A stretch of 64,000 bases of DNA from Halobacteriovoraceae bacterium (GCA_002707495.1 PAMZ01000015.1:29723-93722), one strand, 5' to 3'; positions 9,118 to 17,607 are shown, counted from the first letter of the stretch. The notes: a model not told the origin generated them from the sequence alone. A program made the numbers and translations.

Positions 9118-10089
9118 ATGAAGAAAAATATTGTATTGATCAAAGGTGGCGGAGGAACTGAGCATGATATCTCTCTTATCTCTGCAGAATATATCGCATC
9201 GAAAATTGATCGAGACAAATTTAATCTTCACGAAGTACTTATTGATAAAAAAGGAAAGTGGACATCTCAAGGACTTCCCATTGATTTCAGTTTAAATGGC
9301 GAGATGATTTCGGGTTCTGAAAAGTTTAAAGTGGATGGAGCTATTCCTTGTATTCACGGACCACCTGGTGAAACAGGAGAGATTCAGTCTTATTTAAACA
9401 TGAATAAGATTCCTTATATCGGGTGCGGACCAGAGGCAAGCACATTGTGCTTCAATAAACTCGCGACCAAATTGATTTTAGAAAATGCTGGAATCAAAAC
9501 AGCTCCTTTTATTCAGGTGAGAAAAAATGAAAATGAACAGGCGCTTACGGATTTCTTTAAAAAGCACCAAGACATTTTTCTCAAGGCTACCAATCAAGGA
9601 AGCTCAGTCGGTTGCTATCATATAACGAAACTGGAAGAGTTAACTTTTCATTTAAAGGAGGCGTTTAGCTTATCTCCCTATGTTATAGCCGAAAAGACTA
9701 TTAAAGGTAGAGAATTAGAATTAGCTGTCTATCAGGATGAGTCGGGCTGGCATGCAACTCTTCCTGGTGAAATCTATTGTCCAAATGAGTTTTATACTTA
9801 CGAAGAGAAATACTCTCAGAATAGTCAGACAAAAACATTAGTCGTAGCGCCCGAGATTTCGGAACAAACATCCACTAAAATGAAGCAGATTGCTTTGGAA
9901 ATAGTAGAAGTGATCAAGCTTCGCCATCTAGCAAGAATTGACTTTTTCCTTTCCGAAGACGGAGAAGTCTATATAAACGAAATAAATACTTTTCCTGGGC
10001 ACACCCCTATCTCTATGTTTCCTATGATGATGGAGAATGCTGGACTAAAGTACTTTAACTTTTTGAATTACCACCTCTCCCAATTCTAG
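9118..10089 (+). CDS. ddl: D-alanine--D-alanine ligase
   Basis: ATP-dependent ligase making the D-Ala-D-Ala dipeptide for peptidoglycan. The 323-residue product has the N-terminal KGGGGTEHDISLIS loop, the central serine loop KATNQGSSVGC, the EKTIKGREL strand and the C-terminal ATP-grasp signature ARIDFFLSEDG...NEINTFPGHTPISMFPMM. Length is normal for the family. It sits 3 bases after thrS with only a weak Shine-Dalgarno (AAGAGA), suggesting coupling. Confidence 0.94.
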   Translation: MKKNIVLIKGGGGTEHDISLISAEYIASKIDRDKFNLHEVLIDKKGKWTSQGLPIDFSLNGEMISGSEKFKVDGAIPCIHGPPGETGEIQSYLNMNKIPYIGCGPEASTLCFNKLATKLILENAGIKTAPFIQVRKNENEQALTDFFKKHQDIFLKATNQGSSVGCYHITKLEELTFHLKEAFSLSPYVIAEKTIKGRELELAVYQDESGWHATLPGEIYCPNEFYTYEEKYSQNSQTKTLVVAPEISEQTSTKMKQIALEIVEVIKLRHLARIDFFLSEDGEVYINEINTFPGHTPISMFPMMMENAGLKYFNFLNYHLSQF

Positions 10090-10148
10090 CCTAAGCCTAC
10101 TTTTTGTCCTCCACTGCCTTTAAAGGCTAAATTGGGTTAAAATAAACC

Positions 10149-11161
10149 ATGGCAAACCAAGTACAAAACTTTGTTCATCAACACAATCTTATCCTCTCAC
10201 TGAGGCCTGTTTTTATCGGACAGTTAATACTCTTGGAGAGCCTAGACAACCCAGCCTACGGTTTTTACGATGGTGAGTTCGTAGCGGTCATCGATGAGGA
10301 TGAGCCCATAAGTTCTGGGTTAGTTTCGGAATATGCGAAAAAATATGGAAAAGAAATCTTTATCCATCAAAGAGATTTTTCTAGAATTGAAGAGCAAACC
10401 AGAAGTGAGCTAACGAAACTTTCAAGGTCCCTATCAGTGGGTCCCATAAAAAAGAATGCGCTTAAGCAAACCAACCTTTTATCGATGCAAATGGAAAATC
10501 TCTATCGAAATCCTTTTGATGACAATATTCTTACCACCCAATTTCAAAGTTCAAAAAATCTTAGTGGACTATTACTCAATAATCGAGAGCTGCCAAGAGA
10601 TCTCTTTCATAATTTAAGCCAATCCAGCTATCACTACACGATCGCTCAACCTCTACTTTCTTCTATCATTTATTTAAGTTTTATCCAGAGCCTAGGAGGC
10701 TTTAACGAAAAAGAAATCCAGAACCTCTTTTTAACGAGCTATTTTAAAGATATTGGTATGAGCTTGATTCCAAAAGAGCTCTTTGAAAAGAGATATTAAC
10801 TGAGGCTGAAAAAAAGCTCTTTTCAAATCACGCTAATAGTTCGCAAGAAATACTCGACCAAAGAATTCCCCTAAGTGAGGCTTATTTAAATATGATCAAA
10901 AACCATCATCATTTAAATGAAAAAGTTTTTAGCCTTCTTCAAAAAGAACTCCCTTCAAATAGTAGTGAGTTTATGACGGGTATAGAATCTACTCTGATGA
11001 GTAGCTTAGATATTCTCGTGGCCATGACACACGAGAGGCCGTACAGAAAAGCCGTGAGCCCTTTTGAGGCTTTGGAGCTATTGAAGAAATTATTATCTGA
11101 CGAATATCCACAAGAGTTTAAAGCCTTAGTCATTTTTCTTAAAAAGTTTTACTCCTTATAA
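10149..11161 (+). pseudogene. Degenerate HD-GYP-like protein, broken by a one-base frameshift
   Basis: The first part encodes 216 residues and stops at a TAA at 10797-10799. Reading one frame back from about 10788 continues the same protein without a stop to 11161 (LTEAEKKLFSNHANSSQEIL ... RPYRKAVSPFEALELL). Adding one A to the four-A run at 10786-10789 restores a single product of about 337 residues. The joined C-terminal half matches the layout of HD-GYP cyclic-di-GMP phosphodiesterase domains, but the metal ligands are changed: HDIG is KDIG, the GYP loop after the second His cluster is gone, while the terminal RPYR motif is kept. So even intact it would probably be catalytically inactive. 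Either a real pseudogene or a homopolymer sequencing error. Confidence 0.75.
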
Positions 11162-11251
11162 CTTTTTTCTTCCCAATCGGTTGTAAATATTGAAAAATTT
11201 AAGAGCAAAGGAATGCAAATCACCTAGCTATTTATTCTAAGGAGGGAATAC

Positions 11252-11476
11252 ATGGCACTACCAGTAGAAGTAAGTCCATTAACAGGAATTATCGCAGAAG
11301 AAGCAGTTGTTATCGATTTTGGTGAGCACGAAGGAAAATCAGTGCTGGAAATCAATGACACCTGCCCAGACTTTTACAGTTATCTCGTAGACCAAAGAGA
11401 AACTGGAAACTTTTCTATTCGAAGGATGAAAAACAAAGAGTATAGACTTTATGTTCATACTACAACGCTGAACTAA
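11252..11476 (+). CDS. Small hypothetical protein
   Basis: A 74-residue product with a strong Shine-Dalgarno (AAGGAGGG). The central part (VIDFGEHEGKSVLEINDTCPDFYSYLVDQ) resembles the short FGxYxGxxLxEIxxxxPxYLxWL pattern seen in DUF3820-type proteins and at the end of some exonuclease X proteins; function unknown. Its stop overlaps the start of the fluoride channel gene (TAATG), so the two are co-translated. Confidence 0.7.
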   Translation: MALPVEVSPLTGIIAEEAVVIDFGEHEGKSVLEINDTCPDFYSYLVDQRETGNFSIRRMKNKEYRLYVHTTTLN

Positions 11477-11850
11477 TGAAATTATTGAGTATCGCTATCT
11501 TTGGAGTTGCCGGAGTTCTTACTCGACACTTTATTGATTCGAAATTCTCAGATAGTTCAACCACAGTTCCTCTCACAACATTTTGGATAAATGTGTTAGG
11601 TTGTATGTTTGCAGGCAGCCTAGCATATTTTCTTTTAAACAGAGGGGCCACCGTTTTAACGACAGGTCTTTTAGTAGGTTTTTGTGGTGGCCTTACCACT
11701 TTCTCGGGCTATACCTTACAGACATTAAACCTCCAGCAAAATGGTCAGTTACTTAAGGCTTTTGCTTACGTTACACTCAGCCCTATAGCTGGATTAATCT
11801 TTGCATACTTAAGTTTCCACTTAACGGCTTTTCTCACTTCCCAGCAGTAA
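11476..11850 (+). CDS. crcB: Fluoride ion channel CrcB/FluC
   Basis: A 124-residue inner-membrane protein with four hydrophobic segments. The family hallmark GFCGGLTTFSGY (GxxGGxTTFS) is at about residues 59-70, and FWINVLGCMFAG contains the conserved Asn of TM2. FluC works as an antiparallel dimer that lets cytoplasmic fluoride out. No fluoride riboswitch is visible upstream; the gene starts inside the TAA of the small gene before it. Confidence 0.93.
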   Translation: MKLLSIAIFGVAGVLTRHFIDSKFSDSSTTVPLTTFWINVLGCMFAGSLAYFLLNRGATVLTTGLLVGFCGGLTTFSGYTLQTLNLQQNGQLLKAFAYVTLSPIAGLIFAYLSFHLTAFLTSQQ

Positions 11851-11895
11851 GCTTTTCAATATTTTAATAATAATCCTTACATTTAGGAGTAATGT

Positions 11896-11924
11896 TTTTC
11901 ATAACAAAATTCTTTTCTTATAAT
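11896..11924 (+). promoter_or_regulatory. Candidate sigma-70 promoter for the outer-membrane protein gene
   Basis: A perfect TATAAT is preceded at 17 bases by a weak TTTTCA. It ends 17 bases before the ATG, leaving room for the AAGGAG ribosome-binding site. Confidence 0.55.
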
Positions 11925-11941
11925 TTCTCTAAGGAGTATTT

Positions 11942-12919
11942 ATGAAAAAAGGATTTTTTCTAGCTTGTCTATTTGCTGCACCGGCATTTTCTCAAAATTA
12001 TCAAATTCATGTGCTTGAAGAGGGAGAGACTCTCTCCGAAGTTTTATATGAAAAAGGATACAAACCACTCTATGGTGAAGGTCAATGGGTTGAGAAAACA
12101 CTCAAGATGAATCACCTTACTTCAGTCCAAGATAAAGAATTAAAAAAAGGATTTCCTATCATTCTTCCCGCTCTCAAAGGGGAAAATGATATTGCGAAGG
12201 AAAAAATAGTCGAGAAAACTATCTTTGAAGAAAAAGTCGTCTACCAAGCTGAAAAGCGAACAGGACTATTAGCAGGATTTATTTCAAAACACCAAAACGT
12301 CTATCTCAATTTTGGGCATAGTCAATCTCAAAGCTCTCTTCCATCCACAACCTTTTCACAGGCAGAGAGATTCAATCTTGGAATAGATGTCGAGGGAAAA
12401 AATAGACATCGAATTGGCCGCCTTATTTACGATATCAATGCAGGAATTCAAGTTGGTTCACAAGGAAATGGTACATTTGAAGGTGACTCCACAAGAACAG
12501 CAGCTCTTGATCCTCGTATGAATATTTACACCGAGATGCAAATCAATTCTCCCGGTCTCGCTTTTGATTTTGGTCCCAGATTTAGTTTAGAAGAAAGGTC
12601 TCGCGTCACCGAAAGTCAGTCTCAAGATTATGATATTCGCAGGGATCGCATTGTCTGGGCTGGTTTTATGACGAAAAAAGAATTTCAAACATTAGGTTCA
12701 AAACTTATAGGTGGTCTAGATTTTCAAACAAGTTTTCTTCAAAACTCTGTAGACGGAAACCCAGTGAACTTCTCAGCCTCACAAGTGAACGGATATGCTA
12801 ATATTCAGGTTGCCAATGAATACTACGTTGGACTCGGGTTCAATCAAACACAATATAACGATATTAACTTAAATAGTGAACAAAGTTTAAGTTTCAATTT
12901 TAGATACGAACTTAAGTAG
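11942..12919 (+). CDS. LysM-like outer-membrane beta-barrel protein
   Basis: A 325-residue protein with a signal peptide (KKGFFLACLFAAPAFSQ). Residues about 20-80 (YQIHVLEEGETLSEVLYEKGYKPLYG ... GFPIILP) follow a LysM-like layout of beta-strand, GETLSE helix and a final hydrophobic strand. Residues 100-325 have alternating polar/aromatic strands and end in FNFRYELK, like an outer-membrane barrel, though the last residue is Lys rather than Phe. It may link the outer membrane to murein. It is 7 bases upstream of a lipoprotein gene. Family not identified. Confidence 0.6.
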   Translation: MKKGFFLACLFAAPAFSQNYQIHVLEEGETLSEVLYEKGYKPLYGEGQWVEKTLKMNHLTSVQDKELKKGFPIILPALKGENDIAKEKIVEKTIFEEKVVYQAEKRTGLLAGFISKHQNVYLNFGHSQSQSSLPSTTFSQAERFNLGIDVEGKNRHRIGRLIYDINAGIQVGSQGNGTFEGDSTRTAALDPRMNIYTEMQINSPGLAFDFGPRFSLEERSRVTESQSQDYDIRRDRIVWAGFMTKKEFQTLGSKLIGGLDFQTSFLQNSVDGNPVNFSASQVNGYANIQVANEYYVGLGFNQTQYNDINLNSEQSLSFNFRYELK

Positions 12920-12926
12920 GTACAAT

Positions 12927-14015
12927 ATGAAAGTCATCCTTCCCTTATTACTTTTTTTAGTTATTGGCTGTGAGGACAAGATCACTGAGTCTGAAACTCA
13001 AATCGTAGATCGTCCAACAGCATGTCCTAGCCCCAACCCTGAGTTAGAGCAATCTGAATTTAATTTTGCTGGAGTGACTGAAGTATCAGATATCAACCGA
13101 ACCTCTGCAGTCATTTCATGGGAAGAAAATTCAAACTTTCATCAATTTTTTGTGGTTTCAGTAGGACAAGCGCAACGTGAAATCCTAGGTACGGCTGAGC
13201 AAGGTAGTTCATCTTTCACTATAAAAGGCTTAACTCCCAATACAAATTATAAAATTTTAGTAAGGGCAATAGATCAAAAAGGTTTTTTAGAGCCAAATGA
13301 TAAAACACTAAGCTTTACAACACTACCCTGGCCTAATTTCTCAAATTTGAAATCCCTTAGGTTCAATAGCTCGCAAGCCGTACAATTAGGGGAAAGTAGC
13401 AAGTTTGACCTCGGGAGCGCTTTTACGATTTCTACTTGGGTCAAGCAAAATGAAACTCCTCAAGAAGACCAGAGAATCTTCTCTTTTCACAGAAAGAGTA
13501 AATCAAGTTCAGCGCTCAGTTTAGGCGTAAAAGGCAATGGTGCTATCCATCTCGTCTATCAAAACCAAGATGATACTCAGATGACTTTCTCCTTTGATGC
13601 TGACTTTGCTGATAGTAAATGGCATCAGTTTGTCTTAGTTAATGATCTCGAATTCCTGAGGCTTTATGTGGACGGCAATTTACTATTTAAACTTAAAGAC
13701 AATTTACAGGGAGTAACGGGAACTCATCAAGCTCATATTGGCTCTTTAACAGGTATCCAAAAAGGCTTCAAAGGTCAGATTGATGAATTCGCATTTTTTC
13801 AAAAAGCACTTGATGATAATGATGTCATAGAAATCTACAATGGCGGAAGTGCCTATGACCTAAGAGGACATAATGGAGCTCCTACATTAAAGCATTGGTA
13901 TCGATTTGGTGATAGCTCTCAAGACAGTCCTTCAGTTATCGAGGATGTCGTGGGGAATAGAAACGCAATCCCATTTAATATAGTAGAGTCTGATTTTACC
14001 ACTGACTCTCCATAA
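12927..14015 (+). CDS. Lipoprotein with fibronectin type III and LamG-like domains
   Basis: The 362-residue product has a lipoprotein signal with lipobox VIGC (Cys15). A fibronectin type III-like domain spans about 50-135 (SAVISWEENSN ... GLTPNTNYKILVRAID). A concanavalin/LamG-type domain spans about 140-350 (FTISTWVKQNE ... WHQFVLVND ... LRLYVDGNL ... GQIDEFAFFQKAL). Such domains bind glycans or proteins, so a surface adhesion or recognition role is inferred. It is in an operon with the barrel gene before it. Confidence 0.82.
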   Translation: MKVILPLLLFLVIGCEDKITESETQIVDRPTACPSPNPELEQSEFNFAGVTEVSDINRTSAVISWEENSNFHQFFVVSVGQAQREILGTAEQGSSSFTIKGLTPNTNYKILVRAIDQKGFLEPNDKTLSFTTLPWPNFSNLKSLRFNSSQAVQLGESSKFDLGSAFTISTWVKQNETPQEDQRIFSFHRKSKSSSALSLGVKGNGAIHLVYQNQDDTQMTFSFDADFADSKWHQFVLVNDLEFLRLYVDGNLLFKLKDNLQGVTGTHQAHIGSLTGIQKGFKGQIDEFAFFQKALDDNDVIEIYNGGSAYDLRGHNGAPTLKHWYRFGDSSQDSPSVIEDVVGNRNAIPFNIVESDFTTDSP

Positions 14016-14047
14016 GCATTTGATATTATAAGGTATTAAATGCCGTG

Positions 14048-14076
14048 TTGTTAAAAACGAACGTTCGTGCTAAAAT
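14048..14076 (+). promoter_or_regulatory. Promoter of the TetR-family gene, predicted leaderless
   Basis: TTGTTA and TAAAAT are exactly 17 bases apart. Only 6 bases separate the -10 box from the ATG, so the expected start of transcription is the A of the start codon, and no Shine-Dalgarno is present. Confidence 0.7.
14057..14068. promoter_or_regulatory. TetR-type operator (perfect 12-bp palindrome)
   Basis: ACGAACGTTCGT is a perfect palindrome placed in the spacer of the promoter of the regulator gene. Its position would block RNA polymerase, so it is most likely the autorepression site of the TetR-family protein encoded next to it. Confidence 0.75.
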
Positions 14077-14082
14077 ATCCCT

Positions 14083-14661
14083 ATGAGTAAGGGATTAGAA
14101 ACAAAAGAAAACATCCTTAAATCAGCACTGGAACTCACAAGCAAATTTGGGCTTGAGAGTTTATCCATAGGTGGCCTGGCAAAGTCCGTTGGAATGAGTA
14201 AGAGCGGGCTTTTCAGCCACTTTAAATCTAAAGAGGCCCTCCAAGTTAAGGTCATGGATTATGCAGCTTTCAAGTTCACCTCCAAGGTCATTAAGCCAGC
14301 TATTAAAGAAGAAAGAGGAATCCCTCGCTTGGAAAAAATGATGGAGCTTTGGATCGAGTGGTCCGAGAATTATATGGCAGGAGGATGTCCCTTTGTCTCC
14401 TCCTTCGTTGAATATGATGACCGACCCGGTGTTGTGAGAGATCATATTATGCATCTCCAAAAGACAATGATTGGCTCTTTTGAGAGGGCGATACAGATTG
14501 CAATAGACGAGAAACAGTTAAAAACAAGTGAATCAGTTCAATACCTAGCATATAAAGTTTATTCAAATATGCTCGGCTATCATATCTACAGTCATCTTTT
14601 ATCTAAAGAGCAGGCCAGAAAAAACTTCACCAAGCAATTTAGAGAAATCATTCAGACCTAA
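14083..14661 (+). CDS. TetR/AcrR-family transcriptional regulator
   Basis: The 192-residue product has the TetR N-terminal helix-turn-helix (about 8-55: FGLESLSIGGLAKSVGMSKSGLFSHFKSKEAL). The C-terminal ligand/dimer domain carries the CPFVSSFVEYDDRPG segment found in one TetR subfamily. It likely represses its own promoter through the palindrome just upstream. No efflux or enzyme gene stands next to it except the short gene that follows, so the inducer and other targets are unknown. Confidence 0.9.
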   Translation: MSKGLETKENILKSALELTSKFGLESLSIGGLAKSVGMSKSGLFSHFKSKEALQVKVMDYAAFKFTSKVIKPAIKEERGIPRLEKMMELWIEWSENYMAGGCPFVSSFVEYDDRPGVVRDHIMHLQKTMIGSFERAIQIAIDEKQLKTSESVQYLAYKVYSNMLGYHIYSHLLSKEQARKNFTKQFREIIQT

Positions 14662-14680
14662 AAATCTGATAGGAGGATTT

Positions 14681-14896
14681 ATGAGTATTACATTAAGAGT
14701 CGTGAATTTTATTGATCGCTTACATTTACAAAATTACTTCATGGAAAAAGAAGACACTCTCATGTTTGCCCCGATTAGAATTTCTCTCAATGAAAAATTT
14801 TTGGAGAGAAAAATCGATCAACTTTTTAAGCTTAAAGGAAAGCCCTACGCCATTAATGAGTTTGAAAAGAATTGCTTAAAAGAGCTCGATTTTTAA
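14681..14896 (+). CDS. Small hypothetical protein after the TetR gene
   Basis: A 71-residue product with a strong ribosome-binding site (AGGAGG, 6 bases from ATG). No signal peptide, membrane segment or known motif; moderately basic. It follows the regulator by 20 bases, so the two are probably co-transcribed and it may be part of the same regulon. Its stop codon overlaps that of the convergent Nudix fusion gene. Confidence 0.65.
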   Translation: MSITLRVVNFIDRLHLQNYFMEKEDTLMFAPIRISLNEKFLERKIDQLFKLKGKPYAINEFEKNCLKELDF

Positions 14897-16206
14897 GATA
14901 TTCTTCCTTCCTGCTCTAGTTTCGTGAGATGAGCCTTGATGTTCGCTAGAGCGTACGGGTGAAGATGTCTTGGAATATCGAAGTAAATCGTTTTGAGAAT
15001 ATATTCCAGGTCAGGATTTTTCTCATAAAGATCTAAAATTTGATTTTCCCTGTATTGTCGATGTTCCAGTGTTTTCTCCAGGATATCGACTCCCCCTAAA
15101 GGAATTCCGTGAGATGGAATCACACATTGAGGATTTAAATCGATCACTTTTTTAAGGCTTTTAAAATATAGTTTCATATCTCCTTCCTCACCCCCAACAA
15201 CAACAGTTCCAATTCCTTGAAAAAGATCCCCCACAATAAACCAATTTAGCTTTTCAGGAGCAAGCCCAATATGACCTTGATCATGTCCTGGAATTTCAAA
15301 AACATTTACATCCTGACCAATCCATTTTCCAACAGAATCACCTTCTTTTAGTTCAATGACTTCACAATCAGCTAAATAATTTTCACCAAAGACTTCTAAT
15401 AGTCTTTTTCTCGTATATTTTGACATATACAGTGGAAGTTCAAAATGCTTTGCAAGATCTGGTGCATATTTATGGTGGTCCCCATGGTGATGGGTAATGA
15501 TAATTTTAAGTAATGTGTACTGATTGAGGCTCGCCAATAGTTTGCGATATTCATTTGTATCCTTCGGCGAAGGATCTACGATAAACTTTGTCTGATCACC
15601 GATGACAAAACAATTTGTTCTCTGAGCCGGAGGTAGTGTTTCCGACAAAGGCATGACTTGAAGTAAGTTTTTTATACTTTCGACTTGGGGGATACCTTCC
15701 TTAGGTTCTAAATCAAAATCAATAAATTCATTGATAGATTTAGGCTCACTTAATAGTTCAAATATTTTACGCACTGGTGGTACAAGTAAACATTCTCCTG
15801 AGTTAAATTTACGAACAATTTCATAGGGTGAAATCCATGCTGATTCTGAAAACTCCTCCTCATCGCTCTTTAGTCTCATCTTCTTTTTTGACTCAATAAG
15901 AAAGAAGTGAGTCTCGAAACGATAGGGATTAAAATCTGGAGTTGTTGCCAGCGCTATTTTTTTGGGTGTACTTAAACTTCCCTGTCTAATTAAGTTTGGT
16001 ATATCTATTCCTAATTCTTCCTTGGCCTCTCTAATGACTGCTGCCAGTAACTCGTCATCAGTTTGTTCATCAATCTTCTCTACCTTTCCCCCAGGGAAAG
16101 CAATATATCCCGGGAAATGGCGCAGAAAATTGTTTCTCTTAATATAATAAACAAGATTTTTATGCCTCAAAACGATGGATACGGCTTTTTTGATTTGGTT
16201 ACTCAT
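14893..16206 (-). CDS. Nudix hydrolase fused to a LACTB2-like metallo-beta-lactamase domain
   Basis: A 437-residue two-domain enzyme. Residues 1-150 form a Nudix domain with FPGGK followed by a Nudix box having extra residues and ending REAKEELGI. Residues about 170-350 form a metallo-beta-lactamase fold with the metal motif THHHGDHH and further ligands in GHDQGHIG, VGDLF and PSHG. The tail (about 370-437) resembles the winged-helix extension of LACTB2-type nucleases. Substrates are unknown; a combined nucleotide or CoA pyrophosphatase and hydrolase/nuclease is inferred. The promoter is an extended -10 box directly before the ATG. Confidence 0.88.
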   Translation of the reverse strand: MSNQIKKAVSIVLRHKNLVYYIKRNNFLRHFPGYIAFPGGKVEKIDEQTDDELLAAVIREAKEELGIDIPNLIRQGSLSTPKKIALATTPDFNPYRFETHFFLIESKKKMRLKSDEEEFSESAWISPYEIVRKFNSGECLLVPPVRKIFELLSEPKSINEFIDFDLEPKEGIPQVESIKNLLQVMPLSETLPPAQRTNCFVIGDQTKFIVDPSPKDTNEYRKLLASLNQYTLLKIIITHHHGDHHKYAPDLAKHFELPLYMSKYTRKRLLEVFGENYLADCEVIELKEGDSVGKWIGQDVNVFEIPGHDQGHIGLAPEKLNWFIVGDLFQGIGTVVVGGEEGDMKLYFKSLKKVIDLNPQCVIPSHGIPLGGVDILEKTLEHRQYRENQILDLYEKNPDLEYILKTIYFDIPRHLHPYALANIKAHLTKLEQEGRIS

Positions 16207-16212
16207 TTGATT

Positions 16213-16221
16213 AGTATATCA
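16213..16221 (-). promoter_or_regulatory. Extended -10 promoter of the Nudix fusion gene, predicted leaderless
   Basis: On the minus strand TGATATACT is an extended -10 box (TG-N-TATACT). It ends 6 bases before the ATG, and no Shine-Dalgarno is present. A -35 match is poor, as is common with extended -10 promoters. It lies in the 28-base gap after the lipoprotein metallopeptidase gene. Confidence 0.55.
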
Positions 16222-16234
16222 AAAAAAGAATTGG

Positions 16235-17527
16235 TTAATAGCATCCATTGCGCGTAATTCCAGGAAAATGGGAATAATATTTTATACACCGAAGTGGATC
16301 AATTCTCACTTCTTGCTTAGCTACCTCATAAAACTCATCAACGGCTAGTTTTAAAACTAGTTTCGGGTCAGTTTCATCATTTACTTTAGAAAGAAACTGC
16401 TCAAGCCAATCAATAAGGATTTCTAGCTTTTTCTGGTCAGAAACTCTCTGAAATTCAAAAACTTTGAAAATGGCTCGTCCCAGAACCGCTCCAATGATAT
16501 GAGTGTCTTGATAGTTGGTCATCTCATTACAACCTGTGTACTCTTTCTGAGCGGAGGAGAGAAAAATTTCTATTTGCTCCTTGTGAAGAATTTTAATGTC
16601 TCCATTATTAAAAGTTCTAGACTCAACATCGCGAGATTTTTCCATACAGCCCATTCCGTCTAATCCGCGGCTTCCAGGTTCACCAAAATAAGCAAAGATA
16701 TCTGCAAAGGCTTCATTTACAGCGATCAAGGCTAGATTGACTGAGACATTCCGGGATTGAGCAGAGCTTTGAACTTTATGATAGTGATGGGAGTTATCGA
16801 AACAGAGTCCTAAGGGTGGAAGACTCGATTTTTGATCAGAATATTTTCTTAGTAGTTCTACGAAAATATGATGACCATACTCATGTAAGGCGACCATGGG
16901 AAATTTCCAAAGAGGTCTGCCTCCCATTGGCAGGTCTAAATCTTCTTTAGAGTCATATCCTTGTGGGAGAAATGTGATTTCTCTTGTTCCACTATAATAA
17001 AAAGCGTTATTGATGAGGTATTGATCGCCTTGTCGAAGAAGTGGTGCTACTCTAATTTTTATCTGAGGTAAGCTAAGGCCATTAATTAATTTTGGATAAC
17101 GATTTTCAAAAGACTTTATGGGGGTCAAGATACTTAAGGCTGCATCTTGGTAAGAGTTCGATTCGTACTCTCCTGCGATATCACAGACTTCAAAAATTTT
17201 AGAAGGGTTTTCGATTTCAGGTGAATTCAAAAGGCTAAATTGATCTCTTCCCCTAAATGAGCCTGCAAACTCAGTGGTTTCAACGGCTTGAATCTCGCTT
17301 GAAAAGTCTGTTCGAAATGGCCTTTCTCGTCCTCTTCTATAAAGGTCAATTTCTAAGGGATTAAGAATACTTCCTGAAAGACATGCTTTTTGAGATACCA
17401 TCAAAGGAACAGGTACTCCCAAGCTCCTCCCACCATAGACATCCGTTGCATTCTTCTTTTTTGAAGTCTTGGTTCCACAACCTATCAAAAGAAATGAGGC
17501 TGCTCCCAAATAGATCCATTTTTTCAC
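16235..17527 (-). CDS. Lipoprotein with zinc-metallopeptidase (gluzincin-type) motif
   Basis: The 430-residue product has a lipobox (LLIGC, Cys17). The motif HEYGHH (HExxH) near residue 214 is followed about 50 residues later by NEAFADIFAYFG, which fits the ExxxD third-ligand helix of gluzincins, so an active zinc peptidase is likely. Several Cys residues suggest disulphides and an extracytoplasmic site. No named family recognised. The start is GTG (GTG AAA AAA TGG); a TATAGT box lies 8 bases upstream and AGG abuts the start. Confidence 0.8.
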   Translation of the reverse strand: MKKWIYLGAASFLLIGCGTKTSKKKNATDVYGGRSLGVPVPLMVSQKACLSGSILNPLEIDLYRRGRERPFRTDFSSEIQAVETTEFAGSFRGRDQFSLLNSPEIENPSKIFEVCDIAGEYESNSYQDAALSILTPIKSFENRYPKLINGLSLPQIKIRVAPLLRQGDQYLINNAFYYSGTREITFLPQGYDSKEDLDLPMGGRPLWKFPMVALHEYGHHIFVELLRKYSDQKSSLPPLGLCFDNSHHYHKVQSSAQSRNVSVNLALIAVNEAFADIFAYFGEPGSRGLDGMGCMEKSRDVESRTFNNGDIKILHKEQIEIFLSSAQKEYTGCNEMTNYQDTHIIGAVLGRAIFKVFEFQRVSDQKKLEILIDWLEQFLSKVNDETDPKLVLKLAVDEFYEVAKQEVRIDPLRCIKYYSHFPGITRNGCY

Positions 17528-17551
17528 CTAAGCATACTATACTGCTCCAGG

Positions 17552-17563
17552 CTGTGATCACAG
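17552..17563. promoter_or_regulatory. 12-bp palindrome upstream of the metallopeptidase gene
   Basis: CTGTGATCACAG is a perfect palindrome overlapping the expected -35 region of the TATAGT promoter at 17536-17541 (minus strand). It may be an operator. It lacks the N6 spacer of a CRP site. Confidence 0.4.
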
Positions 17564-17581
17564 TAAGTTGAATTTTTTACA

Positions 17582-17607
17582 TAAAAAATCCCCCTATTCA
17601 GGGGGAT
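17582..17607 (-). terminator. Rho-independent terminator of the first flagellin gene
   Basis: An 8-bp perfect stem (ATCCCCCT/AGGGGGAT) with a 4-base loop is followed on the minus strand by a T run. It lies about 30 bases past the flagellin stop. Confidence 0.9.

Noticed and set aside
10781..10800. Programmed -1 frameshift in the HD-GYP-like gene
   Set aside because: There is no X-XXY-YYZ slippery heptamer (only four A) and no evident downstream pseudoknot; mutation or sequencing error is simpler.
11851..11941. Fluoride riboswitch near crcB
   Set aside because: Nothing like the motif lies upstream of crcB, which begins within the previous stop codon; the region after it holds only an ordinary promoter.
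17552..17563. CRP binding site
   Set aside because: It has TGTGATCACA without the 6-base spacer of TGTGA-N6-TCACA.
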